From assembly GCF_009909185.1 (NCBI RefSeq), contig NZ_JAAAMV010000009.1:62001-126000 (forward strand): a stretch of 64,000 nucleotides of DNA. The letters are read 5' to 3'. A program made the position numbers and the translations under genes. Positions 23,731-31,631 of this stretch are shown here, one piece after another. Source of the stretch: Paenibacillus glycinis (GTDB lineage: Bacteria; Bacillota; Bacilli; Paenibacillales; Paenibacillaceae). Below the pieces are notes generated by a model that saw nothing but the letters and a program-made list of their open reading frames with translations, was not told where the DNA came from and did no database searches. Position 1 is the first letter of the stretch; each line of letters starts with the position of its first letter.

Positions 23731-24918
23731 ATGCCGGAAGCTTACATATACCTAGAAGGAAGGTTAATAAGGACAGACAGGGAGGCGGATGCGTTGCGGT
23801 ATGGAATCGCGTTTCATTGGAGCCGGTTGGATTGGGCGTTCCCCGATCCGCTCATGAAGGCGGAGTTCGAAGCGCGCGGTTATTGGAAGAAAGCCGTTCC
23901 AACCGGCGTCAAGGTCGACCGGGCAGGCGGCTATTACGTCTGCGTGCCCCGGCTCGCTCCGGGTATCCCCGCCACGATGAACCGGGTTTTCCTCCGAAAC
24001 GGAAAGCCGATGCTGGAGGCTTTTCCAAGCTGGGCGTGGAATCAGCCGGAGTCTCCGATGACGCTGCATTCCGTCCAAGGCTTCGAGATCGACGAATCGG
24101 ACCGGATCTGGCTGCTGGATCAGGGGAAAATCGCTTTCGAGCCTTCGCCGTCGGGTTCCCAGAAGCTGCTCGTCTGGGATTTGAACGTCCGGCGGATGAT
24201 CGACGTCATCCCGATCCCCGACGAGGTCGCGCCGCCGCGGACCTCGTTCCTGAACGATCTCGTCGTCGATAACCGGAACGGCTTCGTGTACATCACCGAT
24301 TCCGGCCAGGGCTGGCTGGACCATCCGGTGCGCGGAGGGATCATCGTCTACGACATGAAGAAGCGGGCGTTCCGGCGGGTATTGGACCGGCAGTTCAGCA
24401 CGCAGAACGTTCCCGGATTTCAATTCGCGATCGACGACAAGCCCGTGACGTTGCGCGGAGGCGCGGATGGCATCGCATTATCGGCGGACCGCTCCACGTT
24501 GTACTACTGTCCGTTGACGGCGCGCAATCTATATGCCATCGATACGGCTTGTCTGCGGGATTTTCGGCTGCCTCCGGAGCAAATTGCAGGCGCCGTGCAG
24601 GCGATCGGCAGCAAACGCACCGCGACCGACGGGATGCATGCCGATGCGGAGGGGAACGTTTACTATACGATGCTCGAGGGCAAAGGAATCGGGAGGTACG
24701 TTCCAGGCAGCGATACGTTCGCGGAGCTCGTGTCCGACGACCGGATGCTGTGGGTGGACGGCGTTGCGTTCGATCAGCGGGGCGCGATGCTGTTCAACAG
24801 CAACCGGCTGCACGAAATCATGGGCGGCGGCGAGATCGACTGGACGTACCCGTATAACTTCGTCGTTTGGAAAGCTTTTATCGGACCCGGCGCGAAGTCG
24901 TATTTGTACGGGGGTTGA
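23731..24918 (+). CDS. major royal jelly protein/yellow-like beta-propeller protein
   Basis: This 395-residue protein has the MRJP/yellow pattern: VQGFEIDESDRIWLLDQGK, a segment with SFLNDLVVDNRNGFVYITDSG, GADGIALSADRSTLYYCPLTARNLY and a late WVDGVAFDQRGAMLFNSNRL. These match a six-bladed propeller related to gluconolactonases. No signal peptide is visible. Bacterial members are of unknown function, possibly lactone hydrolysis or sugar binding. The annotated ATG has a poor ribosome binding site. An in-frame TTG about 60 bases downstream has GGGAGG at good spacing and could be the real start, shortening the protein by ~20 residues. Confidence 0.8.
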   Translation: MPEAYIYLEGRLIRTDREADALRYGIAFHWSRLDWAFPDPLMKAEFEARGYWKKAVPTGVKVDRAGGYYVCVPRLAPGIPATMNRVFLRNGKPMLEAFPSWAWNQPESPMTLHSVQGFEIDESDRIWLLDQGKIAFEPSPSGSQKLLVWDLNVRRMIDVIPIPDEVAPPRTSFLNDLVVDNRNGFVYITDSGQGWLDHPVRGGIIVYDMKKRAFRRVLDRQFSTQNVPGFQFAIDDKPVTLRGGADGIALSADRSTLYYCPLTARNLYAIDTACLRDFRLPPEQIAGAVQAIGSKRTATDGMHADAEGNVYYTMLEGKGIGRYVPGSDTFAELVSDDRMLWVDGVAFDQRGAMLFNSNRLHEIMGGGEIDWTYPYNFVVWKAFIGPGAKSYLYGG

Positions 24919-25048
24919 CGCGGAGCGCCAAGGAAGGAATGAGTAAGTGAGCAACCGAAGATCGATGACGAAGCCCGAGCGAAGCCGGAGAACGCGAGAC
25001 GGATCGCAATACGTTCATATCAAAATCCCCTCGCGGATGACGGAGAGG

Positions 25049-25075
25049 GCAAGCCCGCTGGAACGGCGGACTTGC
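25049..25075. terminator. hairpin between convergent genes
   Basis: GCAAGCCCGC (25049-25058) pairs with GCGGACTTGC (25066-25075) with one mismatch. It lies in the 200-base gap between the MRJP-like and NTF2-like genes. No T-run follows immediately. Confidence 0.45.
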
Positions 25076-25119
25076 GACCTGGCAGCCGGAGGGGTATTTT
25101 TTTGGCGGTCGATCGAGAC

Positions 25120-25461
25120 TTACGGCAAGGTTACGCGCAACGCCTTGATTTTCCCGCCCGACAGCTCGAACGCATGCCGCAGCAGGAACGGATCGGGCAG
25201 ATTCGTTTTATCGAAGTCGCCGTCGACTGACGCGATGACCGCATACGCGCCGTCCTGCTCCGTGGCATCGATGACGGAGAAGCGGACGCGCGCGCCGAAC
25301 ACGTCGGCATCGCTCCAATTGCGGATGGCTTCCGTTCCTTGAAAGGTCCGATTATCGTCGAAGACGAACGCGTTCTCGTCGAAAGCGGCGAGAAAAGCAT
25401 CCCGCCGGTCAGCGTTGGCGGCGTCAAAATAGGCTTTCACGGATGCTGGCAATGCAATCAT
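25120..25461 (-). CDS. nuclear transport factor 2-like (SnoaL-type) protein
   Basis: The 113-residue product fits the NTF2/SnoaL cone fold: helix MIALPASVKAYFDAANADRRDAFLAAF, strand FVFDDNRTFQGTEAIRNW, then alternating strands ending in KIKALRVTLP. Such proteins are small-molecule isomerases, hydrolases or binding proteins of undefined substrate. It lies 55 bases downstream of the SDR gene on the same strand, so both may form an operon. Confidence 0.82.
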   Translation of the reverse strand: MIALPASVKAYFDAANADRRDAFLAAFDENAFVFDDNRTFQGTEAIRNWSDADVFGARVRFSVIDATEQDGAYAVIASVDGDFDKTNLPDPFLLRHAFELSGGKIKALRVTLP

Positions 25462-25516
25462 CGGAATTCCTCCTCATGGTCGAATAGGCGATTAGGATTG
25501 GCAGAGGCTGCTCCGA

Positions 25517-26308
25517 TCATACCGTCGGCACCGTTCCGCCGTCGATGACGTACTCGCTGCCCGTGATGGAGGCGGCGCGATCGGATACCAAGAAGGCGGC
25601 AAGCTCCGCGACCTCCTCCGGCAGCCCCGGACGGCCGATCGGGATTCCTCCGAGCGAGTTCATCAATTCCTGCAGCGCCGCTTCGCGGCTTCCGGCGGCG
25701 GTCGCGATCCGGTCGATCATCCGATCCGCCGCTTCCGTCTGTATGAAGCCCGGCGCGATCGTGTTGACGCGGATTCCCTTCGGCGAGAATTCTTTGGACA
25801 AGCCTTTGCTGTAGGTGGTCAACGCCGCTTTCGACGCCGCGTAGGCCAACGTCGTTTCGTACAGCGGCAGCTTTCTCTGAATGGAGCTGACGTGAATGAT
25901 GACGCCTTTGCCTTGCGCCGCCATCATCGGCAGCAAGCTTCTGTCCAGCCTGACGGCTCCGAGCAGATTCATGTTCAACGTCTCCAGCCAGTCCTCTTCG
26001 GTCAAGGCGAGCGCGCCGCCGGGAGGCGTGGAAGCTCCGCCGACCGTATTGACGAGGATGTCGATGCCGCCCAAGGTTTCTTTCACGGCTTCGACGAGCA
26101 GCGCCGTGCCTTCGGGCTTCGTGACGTCGGCCGAAACGAAACGCACGCCGGGAACATCGTAATCCGCCGGAATCGTGCGCGCCGTCGCGAGCACCTCGGC
26201 GCCGGCAGCGGCCAGCCGCTTCGCGATCGCGTAGCCCATTCCTTTCGTTCCTCCCGTTACCAATGCGCGTTTTCCAAGAAATTCATGCTCATAGGAAGCT
26301 AATTTCAT
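25517..26308 (-). CDS. SDR-family oxidoreductase
   Basis: This 263-residue short-chain dehydrogenase has TGGTKGMG (cofactor glycine motif), NTVGG in place of the usual NNAG, a Ser in [13 protein letters not shown] (catalytic YxxxK), and a C-terminal [14 protein letters not shown] typical of FabG-like members. The substrate is unknown. The divergent spacer towards the Ohr gene carries a strong palindrome at 26398-26420. Confidence 0.9.
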   Translation of the reverse strand: MKLASYEHEFLGKRALVTGGTKGMGYAIAKRLAAAGAEVLATARTIPADYDVPGVRFVSADVTKPEGTALLVEAVKETLGGIDILVNTVGGASTPPGGALALTEEDWLETLNMNLLGAVRLDRSLLPMMAAQGKGVIIHVSSIQRKLPLYETTLAYAASKAALTTYSKGLSKEFSPKGIRVNTIAPGFIQTEAADRMIDRIATAAGSREAALQELMNSLGGIPIGRPGLPEEVAELAAFLVSDRAASITGSEYVIDGGTVPTV

Positions 26309-26397
26309 CTTGTATATCCTCCTCGTGTAATGTCGGTTAGTGTCTATCGATCACATGAGTTAGCTTACGCCCATTCGATAGATAAGTCTAATTTATA

Positions 26398-26420
26398 ATA
26401 ATAATGTAAGTCATTATTAT
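26398..26420. promoter_or_regulatory. 23-bp inverted repeat in the SDR/Ohr divergent spacer
   Basis: ATAATAATG (26398-26406) and CATTATTAT (26412-26420) form a perfect 9-bp inverted repeat with a TAAGT centre, 90 bases upstream of the SDR start. It is a candidate operator for an unlinked regulator. No regulator gene lies next to it. Confidence 0.5.
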
Positions 26421-26602
26421 CGTTCATGATGGATTGTCTTTGGCAGGACATCGAGCAGTCTTCTATAGCGCTTGATTTCTGTGGCTTTTCTGCATGCGAT
26501 CTTCGGCGAGCATGAATAATTCAACCGGAATGAAGTCATTCTAGATGCTAGCGAAATGGGGTTCTTCGACCCCATCCATCCAACCAAAAGGAGTGGCGAG
26601 AA

Positions 26603-27034
26603 ATGATCAAAATGGAAAAGGAATTGTATACGGCGAACGTGAACGTGGAGGGCGGAAGGGAAGGGCATGCGGTTTCCAGCGACGGCATTCTGAACGTGAA
26701 CATGCGGGTGCCGAAGGAGCTGGGGGGACCCGGCGGAGACGGAACCAATCCCGAGCAGCTGTTCGCGGCCGGATTCGCCGCATGCTTCGAGGGCGCAATC
26801 GGGGTCGCGCTGCGCAAAAAATCGGTCAAAGCCGAAGCGATCAAGATCGCGTCCAAGGTCACGCTCGGCAAAGACAAGGATGACGGCTTCGTGCTGGCCG
26901 TCAAATTGGATGTGACCATCAACGGCGTCGAATCCGGCATCGCGAAGCAAGTCGTCGAAGAGGCCCATGCGATATGCCCGTACTACAGGGCCGTGAACGG
27001 CAACATCGCGGTCGAAACGAATCTCGTAGGTTGA
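26603..27034 (+). CDS. ohr: OsmC/Ohr-family organic hydroperoxide resistance protein
   Basis: This 143-residue thiol peroxidase has both catalytic cysteines: Cys61 in GFAACFEGA and Cys125 in AHAICPYYRA. The characteristic NPEQLFAAG precedes the first. Ohr proteins reduce organic hydroperoxides using lipoyl cofactors. Its stop overlaps the ATG of the isochorismatase-like gene (TGATG), so the two are translationally coupled. An OhrR-type regulator occurs far away at 61066, not next to it. Confidence 0.93.
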   Translation: MIKMEKELYTANVNVEGGREGHAVSSDGILNVNMRVPKELGGPGGDGTNPEQLFAAGFAACFEGAIGVALRKKSVKAEAIKIASKVTLGKDKDDGFVLAVKLDVTINGVESGIAKQVVEEAHAICPYYRAVNGNIAVETNLVG

Positions 27035-27657
27035 TGCGCTGCGATCCGATCTTGACCGGCCTGCTGCTGGTGGACCCGTACAACGATTTTTTGGCCGAGG
27101 AAGGCAAGCTGTATCCGCGCACGAAGGAAGTATCGGAATCCGTCTCCTTTCGCGAGCATATGAAAGCGGTCGTGGACGAGGCGCGAAAAATCGGCATGCG
27201 CGTTTTTTACGTGCCGCATCACAGGTCCGAACCGGATGATTTCGAAACTTGGCTGTATCCGAATCCGAATCAGGTGAAAGCGCGGCTCTCTCAGGTGTTC
27301 GCCAAGGATTCTTGGGGCGGGCAGTTTCATCCGGACTTTATGCCTCGGAAGGGCGACGTCATCGTCAAGGAGCACTGGGCCAGCAGCGGATTCGCGAACA
27401 CGGATCTCGATCATCAGTTGAAGATGCACGGCCTGCAGCGGATTATCGTGATCGGCGCTTTGGCCAATACGTGCATCGAAGCGACCGCGCGCTACGGTTC
27501 GGAGCTCGGGTACCACGTGACGCTCGTGACGGACGCGACGACGGCCATGAGCCATGAGGCGATGCACGCGGCCCATCGCATCAACGGCCCGACCTATGCG
27601 CACGCCATCGTCACGACGAAAGAATTGCTTGGCGAGCTCTCGCAAGCAACCAAGTAA
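27034..27657 (+). CDS. isochorismatase-family cysteine hydrolase
   Basis: This 207-residue protein has the family triad: Asp in LLLVDPYNDF, Lys in VIVKEHWASSGFANTDLD, and nucleophile Cys in GALANTCIEATARYG, with the cis-peptide region before it. The family hydrolyses isochorismate, nicotinamide, carbamates or other amides; the substrate is unclear. The ATG at 27034 overlaps the ohr stop and replaces a longer out-of-place frame start at 26974. Confidence 0.9.
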   Translation: MRCDPILTGLLLVDPYNDFLAEEGKLYPRTKEVSESVSFREHMKAVVDEARKIGMRVFYVPHHRSEPDDFETWLYPNPNQVKARLSQVFAKDSWGGQFHPDFMPRKGDVIVKEHWASSGFANTDLDHQLKMHGLQRIIVIGALANTCIEATARYGSELGYHVTLVTDATTAMSHEAMHAAHRINGPTYAHAIVTTKELLGELSQATK

Positions 27658-27677
27658 CCGACAAGGACGGCACCGCC

Positions 27678-29003
27678 ATGAATGATAAAATCGTCATGCC
27701 GATATGGACGTTCGGACTGTTCATCGTCTTGATGAACACGACCATGTTCAACGTCTCGATCCCGAGCATCATCCGCGATATCGGCGTGTCGGCGGCACTC
27801 GGATCGTGGATTATCTCTAGCTATTCGATCGGCTATGCGTTATCGACGGTCATCTACAGCAGACTGTCCGACGTGCTGCCGATCCGCAAACTGCTGACGG
27901 TCGGATTGGCGATCCTGGGGTTGTCCTCCGTCTTCGGCATCTTCGCGACGAGCTTCCAGTCCCTGATGGTCGCCCGGATCGCGCAGTCCGCAGGCGCCGG
28001 CGCGATGGCGGGACTGGGGCTCGTTCTCGCCAGCCGCTACATACCCGCGGAGCGGCGGGGCAGGGCGATATCGATGATCTCGTCCGGTTCGGCCCTGGCC
28101 TTCGGACTCGGGCCAATCATCGGCGGCTTGATCAGCGAGTACATCGGCTGGAACGGATTGTTCGCCGTCACGTGCCTGGTGCTGGTGCTTCTCCCGTTAT
28201 TGCTGCGCCTGATTCCCAAAGAGCAGCCGAAGCCGTTTCGTTTCGATCTCCTCGGCGCCATGCTCACCGTCGTGAATGCCGTAACTATTCTGACCGCGGT
28301 GACGAAGAGCTCGCTCGTCTGGCTCGCGATCGGCCTGCTGTCGGTCGCCGTCCACGCCTGGCATCTCGGGCGGGGCAAAGAATCGTTCATCAATCCGAAG
28401 ATTTTCGCAAGGCCGGTCTACTTGAAATTGCTGATCGTCGGTTTCTGCATCTTGCTCGTGAATCTCGGCAATTTGTTCCTCATGCCGCTCGCGCTTGCGA
28501 ATCTGTTCGGCAAATCGCCGCTGGTCATCGGGTTTACGATCGCGCCGGGCGCCGTGTTGTCCGCCTTTTTCACGCGTTTCGTCGGACGTTGGATCGACCG
28601 GTACGGCAATCTGCGGTTTCTGATTCTCGCGCAATGCGTCATCGCCTGCGTGCTGACGGCGTTTCGGGCGGAGCTCGGCGCATCGCCGTACGTGATCCTG
28701 ATCGGGTACCTGTTCTTCTCGCCGGCGAATTCGGCCGCGATGGCGTCGTTGAACAATGAAACGTCGCGCATCCTGCCGGCCGATCTGATCGGCTCGGGCA
28801 TGGGCTTCATGCAGCTCATCCAGTTTTTCGGAGGCTCCGTATCCGTCGCGGCTTGCGGGATGCTGCTCGCCCATGAGAAGATGAAGTCGCTGACGCACGC
28901 TTACGAATCGGCATACGGCCTATTGATCGCGGTATGTCTGTGCTCGTTAGTCGTCCTCCTCTGGTATGTCGTGACCCGGCCCAAGAAGGCGCTGCCCGCC
29001 TAA
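27678..29003 (+). CDS. MFS transporter (DHA-type efflux pump-like)
   Basis: This 441-residue polytopic protein has 12 or more hydrophobic helices. The drug/proton antiporter motifs are NTTMFNVSIPSI (motif D1-like), SRLSDVLPIRK after helix 2 (motif A), and SSGSALAFGLGPIIGGLI (motif C). It probably exports a toxic small compound. It follows the isochorismatase by 20 bases, forming an Ohr-hydrolase-exporter operon. Confidence 0.88.
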   Translation: MNDKIVMPIWTFGLFIVLMNTTMFNVSIPSIIRDIGVSAALGSWIISSYSIGYALSTVIYSRLSDVLPIRKLLTVGLAILGLSSVFGIFATSFQSLMVARIAQSAGAGAMAGLGLVLASRYIPAERRGRAISMISSGSALAFGLGPIIGGLISEYIGWNGLFAVTCLVLVLLPLLLRLIPKEQPKPFRFDLLGAMLTVVNAVTILTAVTKSSLVWLAIGLLSVAVHAWHLGRGKESFINPKIFARPVYLKLLIVGFCILLVNLGNLFLMPLALANLFGKSPLVIGFTIAPGAVLSAFFTRFVGRWIDRYGNLRFLILAQCVIACVLTAFRAELGASPYVILIGYLFFSPANSAAMASLNNETSRILPADLIGSGMGFMQLIQFFGGSVSVAACGMLLAHEKMKSLTHAYESAYGLLIAVCLCSLVVLLWYVVTRPKKALPA

Positions 29004-29073
29004 ACGAGCAAGCGCGAAGTTCCGGAGGCCGACGATGGCGCGAGGCAGCATGTTCGGCGGAGCCGGATCTTAT

Positions 29074-29111
29074 AGGAACCCATTCGCCACATCGGCGAGA
29101 TGGGTTCCTTT
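29074..29111. terminator. intrinsic terminator after the MFS gene
   Basis: AGGAACCCAT (29074-29083) pairs with ATGGGTTCCT (29100-29109), with an inner TCGCC/GGCGA stem and a short T-stretch. Confidence 0.8.
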
Positions 29112-29266
29112 CGCGTTTCGTACGCCAATCGGCAGCGAACGGAAAACTGACATCCTCTGCTCGCAGCCCGGGCCAAATAAAGGTACACTATCCACAGGGG
29201 AATGCGCGTCCCCGATGCGCGATCCTGTAACTGGCTGCATTCAAACGGAGAAGGGAAGAAGGACAG

Positions 29267-29743
29267 ATGGGAGACATGTTGGTTAAATTGTACCAATTGC
29301 CGGAAACCGAATCGGCAAAACAATACGCGGCGCGTACGGGGATCACGGTACGCAGGGCGATCGGCCCCGAGCTGGTGACCGTGGCCGAGTGGGTCGAGAA
29401 GCGCTTCGGCAAAGGCTGGCGCAGCGAATGCGAGATCGCTTTTGCCCGTCAACCGATTGCCTGCTTGATCGCGGTCAAGGAAGGCGAGCTGCTCGGCTTC
29501 GCCTGCTACGACGCGACCTGCAGAGGCTTCTTCGGCCCGACGGGCGTCGACGAGCAGACGCGCGGTCTCGGTATCGGGAAGCTGCTGCTGTCCGAAACGC
29601 TCCTGGCGATGCGGGATTACGGTTACGCGTACGCCATTATCGGCGGCGCGGGACCGATCGATTTCTACAAGCATACCGTCGGCGCCCTCGAGATCGAGCA
29701 GCCGGAGCCCGGCATTTATACGGGCATGCTGAAGCTTGTCTAA
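29267..29743 (+). CDS. GNAT-family N-acetyltransferase
   Basis: The 158-residue protein has the acetyl-CoA motif A region (FGPTGVDEQTRGLGIGKLLLSETLLAMRDYGYAYAIIGGAG) and a C-terminal FYKHTVGA block. GAAGAAGGA lies upstream of the ATG. The acceptor is unknown. It appears monocistronic between two terminators. Confidence 0.85.
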   Translation: MGDMLVKLYQLPETESAKQYAARTGITVRRAIGPELVTVAEWVEKRFGKGWRSECEIAFARQPIACLIAVKEGELLGFACYDATCRGFFGPTGVDEQTRGLGIGKLLLSETLLAMRDYGYAYAIIGGAGPIDFYKHTVGALEIEQPEPGIYTGMLKLV

Positions 29744-29782
29744 CCTTCGAAGCCTCCGCATATCGGACTGATAGCCGGAAGC

Positions 29783-29843
29783 ACGCCTTCAAGAGACGCG
29801 ACTCGCGCGCACGGTGCGGAGCACGGCCTTGAAGGTGTTTTTT
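29783..29843 (+). terminator. intrinsic terminator after the GNAT gene
   Basis: ACGCCTTCAAG (29783-29793) pairs with CTTGAAGGTGT (29828-29838), ending in six Ts. The loop is long but GC-structured. Confidence 0.7.
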
Positions 29844-29958
29844 CTCTTGCATCTCGACGTATGGTCATGGCGGACATTCGCATAAAATCGCGCGAAGAGG
29901 TTCAAATTAACTCGGACGGCATACGGCACCTATCGTGCGCAAGGACGGAATCGAAGAA

Positions 29959-30585
29959 ATGAATAACCCGCCAATCAGCAGCGAGATCGATTTCGACGAG
30001 GCCTCCGTCATTCAAGGCTTCGATATCGAGCTCAGCGAAAAAAACGCGCAGCGCATCGACAGGCTAGTGGATGATTTCGAAAAAAGCATATTGAACCGCG
30101 TCGACGAAGAGTATTCGGTCAACGCGACTTTCTCCGATCGGCTCGCGGACAACATCGCCAGGTTCGGCGGCAGCTGGACGTTCATCGGATTCTTCGGCGC
30201 GCTGCTCGTGATCTGGATGATATGGAACTCGCTTCCGTTCATCAAGCCGCTTCACTACGACGAACCGCCGTTTATTTTGCTGAACCTGTGCTTGTCGTTT
30301 CTGGCGGCTTTCCAGGCACCGATCATCATGATGAGCCAGAACCGCCAAAATGCCAGGGATAAGCATGAATCGGTGATCGATTTTGCCATCAATTACAAGG
30401 CCGAACAGGAGATCGACGATATTCAGAGCCACCTGCATCGCATCGAAGCGGAGGGCGTGCGCAACAAGGAACAGTTCAGCGGCGAATTGATGCAGATCAA
30501 ACGGCTTCTGGCATCGATCGAAGCCAAGCTGGCGAATAAGGAGGAATCAAGAATCAGGAGTGAGTCGACGGGAAGTGAGCCGTGA
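29959..30585 (+). CDS. DUF1003 membrane protein
   Basis: The 208-residue product matches the DUF1003 layout: DRLADNIARFGGSWTFIGFF before a first helix, a second helix with LNLCLSFLAAFQAPIIMMSQNRQ, then the cytosolic coiled coil KHESVIDFAINYKAEQEIDDIQ. The function of the family is not established. I use ATG 29959 rather than the upstream GTG 29935. Confidence 0.85.
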   Translation: MNNPPISSEIDFDEASVIQGFDIELSEKNAQRIDRLVDDFEKSILNRVDEEYSVNATFSDRLADNIARFGGSWTFIGFFGALLVIWMIWNSLPFIKPLHYDEPPFILLNLCLSFLAAFQAPIIMMSQNRQNARDKHESVIDFAINYKAEQEIDDIQSHLHRIEAEGVRNKEQFSGELMQIKRLLASIEAKLANKEESRIRSESTGSEP

Positions 30586-30654
30586 GCCTGCACAGCGTGT
30601 TCTAGAGCGGGGAGACTTGCATCTTGACTGAATTTCATGCCGATCGCAGACGAA

Positions 30655-30680
30655 AAGGACATCCGGCAGGATGCCCTTAT
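30655..30680. terminator. bidirectional terminator between convergent genes
   Basis: AAGGACATCC (30655-30664) pairs with GGATGCCCTT (30669-30678) with one mismatch. It serves DUF1003 (+) and the cupin gene (-). Confidence 0.65.
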
Positions 30681-31207
30681 TTCGTTTTCCAGTTGGCGAG
30701 GAGCGGTCCTTCGCGTCCGAAGACCGGGTCCTGATCGGGCAGCGGGACGAGCCGGATGTCTTCCAGATCCCGCTGACGTTCGCCGGCGTTGCCGGTTCTC
30801 GTGTTATAGCTCATCCCGCCCGGGTAGGCGCCAGCCACCGAGAAGCCTGCGCCTGCGCGAAGCAATTTATGCCCTGTGCCGGCCGGCAGCACGAGCACGT
30901 CGCCGGCTTGCACCTCGATTTCGTTTCCGTTCTCCCCGCCGATCATCAGCAACGCCGATCCGCCGAGCACGGCCAGCGCCTCATGGGAATTACCGTGATA
31001 GTGATGATAGGCGTAAACGCCGTTCACCCAGCCGTTACGCCAGTCGTTTCGGTTAAAGGTTGCTTCGGCCTCGTGCGGGGCGGTTCGGAAGGCGCCGGCA
31101 TATACGAGCGCGGGCAGGACGGGATTATTGGGGATCCGTCCGTCATCTTCGAAGAAGTACGTCGACAAGTGCATGCGCAGCAACTCCCTGGCTTTTATTA
31201 GGTCCAT
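30677..31207 (-). CDS. YjlB-like cupin protein
   Basis: The ~176-residue protein fits the YjlB cupin family: a segment with IPNNPVLPALVYAGAF, NGVYAYHHYHGNSHEALAVLGGSA with the metal-binding histidines, and GDVLVLPAGTGHKLL as the second cupin motif. The function is unknown. ATG 31207 is chosen; an in-frame TTG lies three codons upstream and neither has a clear ribosome binding site. Confidence 0.8.
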   Translation of the reverse strand: MDLIKARELLRMHLSTYFFEDDGRIPNNPVLPALVYAGAFRTAPHEAEATFNRNDWRNGWVNGVYAYHHYHGNSHEALAVLGGSALLMIGGENGNEIEVQAGDVLVLPAGTGHKLLRAGAGFSVAGAYPGGMSYNTRTGNAGERQRDLEDIRLVPLPDQDPVFGREGPLLANWKTK

Positions 31208-31216
31208 CGCGTTCAA

Positions 31217-31464
31217 TCAGGGATGGAGAAAGCGAATGAATCGCCCAGCGTCCGTTCGATGACGCGTTGGAACGCGAATCGTTTGTGTTGTATGTATTGT
31301 ATTAACCGACTGACTAGAAGTCAATTAAAAGCGCTACGGAGCCGGCCGGGCAACGGAACAAGCTTAGGATGCGTTGAGCCCGTTCAGTCATGCAAGGTCA
31401 TTCTGTTCGGTCGCACGGCAAACCTCCGGATCCGAAATGCCGGCTACCCTAACGATAGTTTTCA
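31217..31464. other. intergenic stretch without a gene
   Basis: This 248-base part of the spacer before the acetolactate synthase promoter holds no convincing reading frame or T-box. I see only scattered short inverted repeats. Confidence 0.5.
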
Positions 31465-31520
31465 TCTATGGTTTCCATAGAAACAATGATATTGATCTAT
31501 CCATCTGGATTGCATACAAT
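31465..31520 (+). promoter_or_regulatory. LysR-type operator plus sigma-A promoter of the acetolactate synthase operon
   Basis: The dyad TCTATGGTTTCCATAGA (31465-31481) is followed after 10 bases by -35 TTGATC (31492-31497) and, after exactly 17 bases, by -10 TACAAT (31515-31520). The same module with identical spacing recurs at 35027-35082. The LysR gene at 34082 lies between the two target units and is the obvious candidate regulator. Confidence 0.8.
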
Positions 31521-31631
31521 CGAGCGACAGGTACCGTGTAGGCTCCTTTTGTCCCTTGCGGGCGACTTCCCGTCGCATGCGGGCCGGAGGAGTTTTAAAG
31601 TCATTTTCTTTGGAAACGGGTGAAGAAAATC

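Noticed and set aside
29761-29850. Structured non-coding RNA after the GNAT gene
   Set aside because: The long hairpin ends in a T-run right after a gene and is explained as a simple terminator.
31521-31631. T-box leader for the acetolactate synthase operon
   Set aside because: No T-box core or antiterminator/terminator pair is visible; the spacer is short and has a LysR-type promoter instead.
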